This document shows positions 60,930 to 64,000 of a stretch of 64,000 nucleotides of DNA, piece after piece. A program made the position numbers and the translations under genes. Numbering within the stretch: position 1 is the stretch's first letter; the number at the start of each line of letters is the position of its first letter. The notes beneath the pieces were generated by a model that made no database searches, was not told where the DNA came from, and saw only the letters and a program-made list of their open reading frames with translations. This DNA comes from Candidatus Baltobacteraceae bacterium (lineage in GTDB: Bacteria; Vulcanimicrobiota; Vulcanimicrobiia; Vulcanimicrobiales; Vulcanimicrobiaceae): NCBI GenBank assembly GCA_036489885.1, contig DASXEW010000003.1, positions 868,001 through 932,000 of the forward strand. Reading direction: 5' to 3'.

Positions 60930-61660
60930 CGCACCATCCAGAACGCGATCGACTTCACGGGGACGTTGTCGAATTTCGCCGGCGTCCATGACGTGTTGCG
61001 TACGTATGTGACTATGCGTACACGTTGCGCGGGAGTGAGAGAGCCGGCGACGATCGAGACCGCGTCGACGTGGCCGTCTTTGCCGATTTCGCAGCGCGCG
61101 ACCGACATCGGCGCGACCGCGAGCACTGCGGGCGTGCGACGAATCTTCGGCGCGCTATACTGCAGCACGCGCAGCATCTCGCGGTCGGCCGGAACGAATC
61201 CGAGGCGCGCAACGTACCCGCGGTCTCCGAACACGGCGTGCGTCAGTTTTCCGGCGTCATCGAAGAAGAGCTCGAGGACGTGTTCGTTGCCGAGATCGTA
61301 GGTGCGAAAATCCGGACCTGAAAGGTCGGCCGTCCCCCGTTCAGCGTCGGCGCGCGCTTTCGTGTATCCGAACAGGTCGACATGCGCAAGTCGTTCGCCC
61401 GGTGCAAGCGGATGATCGTCGACGGCTTTAACGTTCATCGCGTCATCCGTTATGAAGCGCAAGAAAGCGTGCGGCGTGTGCCAAATCCAGGTGTGACCGC
61501 TATCGAGCGATTGGACGTCTTGCGGCATCCCGAAAGCGTCCACGGCGGACATCACGCTGTGGCCGAGCATCACGTCCGCCGGCATATCTTGCGCTTCGAT
61601 CGCGGTATGGGACGCGAGTGCGAAGCCGGTGAGGGTTGCGAGCGCCGTCGCCCGCCTCAC
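60926..61660 (-). CDS. Secreted protein with TonB-like C-terminal domain
   Basis: 244 aa, GTG start overlapping the rimI stop (GTGA). Signal peptide (ALATLTGFALASHTAIEA). The C-terminal part reads VARCEIGKDGHVDAVSIVAG SLTPAQRVRIVTYVRNTSW and TPAKFDNVPVKSIAFWMVR, resembling the TonB C-terminal fold. A lone TonB-like domain without proline-rich linker or N-terminal anchor is unusual. The insertion between rimI and yqeK is unusual too. Confidence 0.6.
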   Translation of the reverse strand: MRRATALATLTGFALASHTAIEAQDMPADVMLGHSVMSAVDAFGMPQDVQSLDSGHTWIWHTPHAFLRFITDDAMNVKAVDDHPLAPGERLAHVDLFGYTKARADAERGTADLSGPDFRTYDLGNEHVLELFFDDAGKLTHAVFGDRGYVARLGFVPADREMLRVLQYSAPKIRRTPAVLAVAPMSVARCEIGKDGHVDAVSIVAGSLTPAQRVRIVTYVRNTSWTPAKFDNVPVKSIAFWMVR

Positions 61661-62172
61661 CCGTAGAGTGCAGCGCGCAATGCACGCAGCCGGTTTCGAT
61701 AGAGCTCACCGCGGAGATTCCCGGCCCACATGACGACGGCATTCTCGTTGTTGTCGCTGTAGTATGCGCGCCGTACGCTAACGTTCGTGAATCCGTACTT
61801 GCGATACAATCGCTGCGCAACGTCATTGCTCTCGCGAACTTCGAGCGTGATCCACGATGCGCCGCGCTCCATCGCCTCATCGAGCAAGTGAATCAGCATT
61901 TGCTCGCCCAAACCTCGTCCGCGATGTCCCGGTTCGACGGCGATCGTCGTGATGTGAGAATCTTCGAGAATCACCCAGATGCCGCCGTAAGCGACGATCT
62001 TTCCGTCGATGCGTCCGGCGAAATAGTGTGCGAGCTTGTTTTCGCTCAATTCGTTCGAGAATGCGTTCGCAGGCCACGCCGTCGTAAATGAGACGGATTC
62101 GATTTGCAGGACCGCGGGAACGTCTTCCGTGCGCATCGCTTCGATCTGCAGGCGCTGCCCGATGAGTTTCAT
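61657..62172 (-). CDS. rimI: Ribosomal protein S18-alanine N-acetyltransferase (RimI)
   Basis: 171 aa. MRTEDVPAVLQIESVSFTTA, FAGRIDGKIVAYGGIWVILE, ITTIAVEPGHRGRGLGEQML (acetyl-CoA motif A), ITLEVRESNDVAQRLYRKYG FTNVSVRRAYYSDNNENAVV MW are RimI-type. Located between tsaB and yqeK as in many genomes (tsaE-tsaB-rimI cluster). A 97-bp gap from tsaB holds nothing I recognise. Confidence 0.92.
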   Translation of the reverse strand: MKLIGQRLQIEAMRTEDVPAVLQIESVSFTTAWPANAFSNELSENKLAHYFAGRIDGKIVAYGGIWVILEDSHITTIAVEPGHRGRGLGEQMLIHLLDEAMERGASWITLEVRESNDVAQRLYRKYGFTNVSVRRAYYSDNNENAVVMWAGNLRGELYRNRLRALRAALYG

Positions 62173-62269
62173 TATAACGGCGCTCCGCCCCAGGCTGCGC
62201 GCCCCCCATCTTTCGAGCCCATCATCATTGCGATAACGTTTACATTCCCCGAGGGAGCTCGTAACAACA

Positions 62270-62920
62270 TTACCGTTGCTTCACCGCGGGGAGCTCACCA
62301 TAATCGGGTGCGACCTCATGAACGCTGGTCGCAGGTGGACGCGTGCGTGCGATGCGGGCAAGGGTCGCAGCAGGGAGCTCGGTACCGACCGGGATGAGAT
62401 GCACGGACAGACCGCGTTCGAGAGCCGCGCTCTGCACGTCCTCCGTGGCGCCGACGATTGCGATTTCTTCACCTTCGGAGGTGACCCGCGCAAGCGTCGC
62501 CGCAATCGGCCCGCACGCGACGCGTGTTCCCTCGTGTGCGGTGCGTCGCATGCACGCGATGCCCGGTCTGCCGTAGATCACGGTCACGCGCGGCAGCCGC
62601 GACTCGGCGGCTGCGCTGCCGTCCAATATATCGAAGGAAGAGATGCCCACGAGCGGGAGCTTCGCACCGAAGGCGAGCGATTTCGCAAACGCGATCGTGA
62701 TACGCAGACCCGTGAATCCGCCCGGCCCGGTTCCAACTGCGATCCCGCCGAGATCGGCGAGCCGAAGCTTTCCCCCTTCGAGGCGCGCGCGTACCAAGCG
62801 CAGGCCTTCCTCGAGTGCCGCTTGCTTCGAAAGCGATTCCGCAAGGATTTCGCCGTCGCGCAAGAGCGCGACCGAAAACGAATCGAGCGCGCCTTCGAGT
62901 GCCAAGATCGGTTCACGCAC
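62270..62920 (-). CDS. tsaB: tRNA threonylcarbamoyladenosine biosynthesis protein TsaB
   Basis: 216 aa from GTG 62920 (8-bp overlap with tsaE). ILALEGALDSFSVALLRDGE, EGLRLVRARLEGGKLRLADL, GIAVGTGPGGFTGLRITIAF (the TGPGSFTGLR motif, here GGFTGLR) and LPLVGISSFDIL are TsaB features. Partner of TsaD and TsaE in t6A formation at A37. The open frame continues upstream only as tsaE shadow. The usual ALDAR segment (AxxDAR near IPDARR) is replaced by YGRPGIACMRRTA. Confidence 0.9.
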   Translation of the reverse strand: MREPILALEGALDSFSVALLRDGEILAESLSKQAALEEGLRLVRARLEGGKLRLADLGGIAVGTGPGGFTGLRITIAFAKSLAFGAKLPLVGISSFDILDGSAAAESRLPRVTVIYGRPGIACMRRTAHEGTRVACGPIAATLARVTSEGEEIAIVGATEDVQSAALERGLSVHLIPVGTELPAATLARIARTRPPATSVHEVAPDYGELPAVKQR

Positions 62921-63371
62921 CCGCGCGAATCGTGACCTCGCGTGGGGAATCGCCGCTGCCGCTGATCTGTACGCGCCATTTCGCGGTTCCGACCAAACTC
63001 GGAGCGCGTTCGGGCCATTCGACGATGGTGATCGAGTCAGTTGAGAAGGCTTCTTCGAGTCCAAGCTCGGCCAAGTCGGCTTCCTCCTCGATGCGATAGA
63101 GATCGAGGTGTTCGAGCTTGACCTTGGCGTCGCCGTAGCGATGCCAGAACGTGAAGGTAGGACTCGTGACCGGGTCGCCACCGACGAGCGCGGCCGCAAG
63201 GCCGGCGGCAAAAACCGTCTTTCCGCTGCCCAGCGGGCCCTCGACGGCGATGACGTCACCTCGGCGAACGTGACGCGCGAGCTCCGCAGCCAGCGCGCGC
63301 ATCGCCTCTAGGGAAGAAACCGTAAGACGTGCGGGGAACGCCTCCAAAGTGTATTGGCGGCTGGGCGACAT
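62913..63371 (-). CDS. tsaE: tRNA threonylcarbamoyladenosine biosynthesis ATPase TsaE
   Basis: 152 aa from ATG 63371. VIAVEGPLGSGKTVFAAGLA (Walker A), DPVTSPTFTFWHRYGDAKVK, LEHLDLYRIEEEADLAELGL, EEAFSTDSITIVEWPERAPS (E/W motif) are canonical. The longer frame to 63494 crosses the divergent membrane-protein gene. Overlap of about 22 bp with that gene's GTG start on the other strand. Starts the operon that continues tsaB, rimI, yqeK, rsfS. Confidence 0.92.
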   Translation of the reverse strand: MSPSRQYTLEAFPARLTVSSLEAMRALAAELARHVRRGDVIAVEGPLGSGKTVFAAGLAAALVGGDPVTSPTFTFWHRYGDAKVKLEHLDLYRIEEEADLAELGLEEAFSTDSITIVEWPERAPSLVGTAKWRVQISGSGDSPREVTIRAGA

Positions 63372-63591
63372 CGTAATTGGCATTATCTCCGGTGCGGTGT
63401 GTTCGGTTTTGGCAGCTTTCATCGAAGGCTTCATTGCGACCGTTCGTGTCTTTTCGTTTGGTCGCATCGGAGCATTCGGCGGGGAACTACTCATGGTAGC
63501 TTTAGCGGGCGGCTTGCTCGGCGGAATAATCGGACTCTTCTTCGGTAGAGTGGTAAAACCACACGAAGGACTCAGAACTGAGCGCCGCTAG
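63349..63591 (+). CDS. Small membrane protein, Gly-rich, unknown
   Basis: 80 aa, GTG start inside the tsaE 5' end. Two membrane segments: VIGIISGAVCSVLAAFIEGF and LLMVALAGGLLGGIIGLFFG, the second with glycine-zipper-like spacing, and a charged tail. No family known. Divergent from tsaE, so both promoters overlap the coding sequences. Confidence 0.55.
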   Translation: MYWRLGDIVIGIISGAVCSVLAAFIEGFIATVRVFSFGRIGAFGGELLMVALAGGLLGGIIGLFFGRVVKPHEGLRTERR

Positions 63592-63592
63592 C

Positions 63593-63937
63593 ATGAGTAC
63601 TGAGGATCAAGCTGCGCAAGCACTCGCCGACCTTGAAAGCAAGGTGGAAGCGAGCGTCGCTGCAGTTCGCGCGCGAGCGGCCGAAGCCAAATCGAAGCTC
63701 GAACGCGGCGTGCTGAATTTGCAGTCGCATTCCGAGACCTCGGCGGTCGCTGCCGAAGCGGCTGACGGAGCCGAACTGAATTGGGATTTGGAAGAAAGTT
63801 CGGCAGAAGCGCCACCGCTCGAAGAAGCGCCGCCGCCGCTTGATGACTTCTCGCTTGCCGCTCCTGAGCCGCCGCTCTCGTTCAAAGACGAGCTCGACGT
63901 CGCGACCGACGAAGACGGCATCCCACTTGGGGACTAA
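63593..63937 (+). CDS. Acidic Ala/Glu-rich protein, unknown
   Basis: 114 aa starting one base after the previous stop. The N-terminal half is a likely helix (DQAAQALADLESKVEASVAA VRARAAEAKSKLERG), the C-terminal half is acidic and Pro/Glu-rich (SSAEAPPLEEAPPPLDDFSL). Low complexity; no family recognised. Probably co-transcribed with the small membrane protein. Confidence 0.55.
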   Translation: MSTEDQAAQALADLESKVEASVAAVRARAAEAKSKLERGVLNLQSHSETSAVAAEAADGAELNWDLEESSAEAPPLEEAPPPLDDFSLAAPEPPLSFKDELDVATDEDGIPLGD

Positions 63938-64000
63938 TGGGTTCTATTTTCTGGGAGTAAGTAACAAATAGAGAACGAGCGTATTTCGACCGTCATGGTC

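Noticed and set aside
1-64000. CRISPR array, rRNA or tRNA genes
   Set aside because: Read through for regularly spaced repeats, cloverleaf ends and rRNA motifs; none found.

Overview
The window is a GC-rich bacterial chromosome segment (flanks clearly GC-richer than 5.6-26 kb) from a diderm: it carries a TonB-dependent receptor, a TonB-like C-terminal domain protein and an outer-membrane beta-barrel protein of DUF5916 type. Gene content and style (GTG/TTG starts, ATGA/GTGA coupling, short leaders, split competence genes) do not look proteobacterial. A deep-branching soil/acidic-habitat phylum such as Eremiobacterota (WPS-2) is my guess, with low confidence. No rRNA, tRNA, CRISPR array, integrase or transposase gene was seen.

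Left flank (1-5.5 kb): the end of an oligopeptide ABC importer (permease cut by the window edge, solute-binding protein), a divergent S45 penicillin-acylase-type hydrolase, and a ComEC-like metallo-beta-lactamase-fold (MBL) protein whose C-terminal tail is read antisense through the acylase gene.

Accessory region (5.5-25.8 kb): a mosaic divided by three copies of one anchor: the 5' part of the MBL gene plus its upstream intergenic sequence (about 5.2-5.6, 18.7-19.1 and 24.2-24.7 kb). Copies 2 and 3 are truncated at the same codon (after HPHGDH) and share non-MBL sequence beyond the breakpoint. Between anchors 1 and 2 lie a coiled-coil membrane protein with a TIR-like putative NADase, a frameshifted small gene, a papain-like protease with a DUF900 hydrolase, a LuxR regulator missing its ATPase domain, and an asparaginase - TonB receptor - Asp-box (BNR) protein - MFS operon. 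Between anchors 2 and 3 lie two small membrane/secreted proteins, an Rx4H (HEPN-like) protein, a HipA-like kinase with DUF3037, and a 438-residue protein with a second Rx4H motif. The cargo looks partly like a defence/conflict island. A gene just after anchor 3 has a decayed copy 0.9 kb downstream.

Middle (25.8-39.6 kb): a second peptide-binding protein with an alpha/beta hydrolase, a Gly/Asp-rich lipoprotein, a GNAT acetyltransferase, dienelactone hydrolase, RidA, MsrA, an oxalate/formate-type MFS carrier with its 39-residue small partner, PaaI thioesterase and HAD phosphatase. Then comes a BlaI repressor / M56 peptidase pair in which the peptidase carries pentapeptide repeats, divergent from a DUF5916-like outer-membrane protein; a perfect 24-bp palindrome lies between them with a -35-like hexamer in each arm.

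Right part (39.6-64 kb): ComEC core without MBL domain, an NAD epimerase, a FUSC-type exporter, a diguanylate cyclase, leuS, a ComEA-like protein interrupted in frame by a dispersed repeat, an aminotransferase/amidohydrolase pair, a PadR-led beta-oxidation operon (acyl-CoA dehydrogenase, FadB/J, thiolase) facing a GntR/FCD regulator, DUF5996, a secreted lipoprotein-like protein, a TPM protein, and a housekeeping operon tsaE-tsaB-rimI-(secreted protein)-yqeK-rsfS-(small TM protein).
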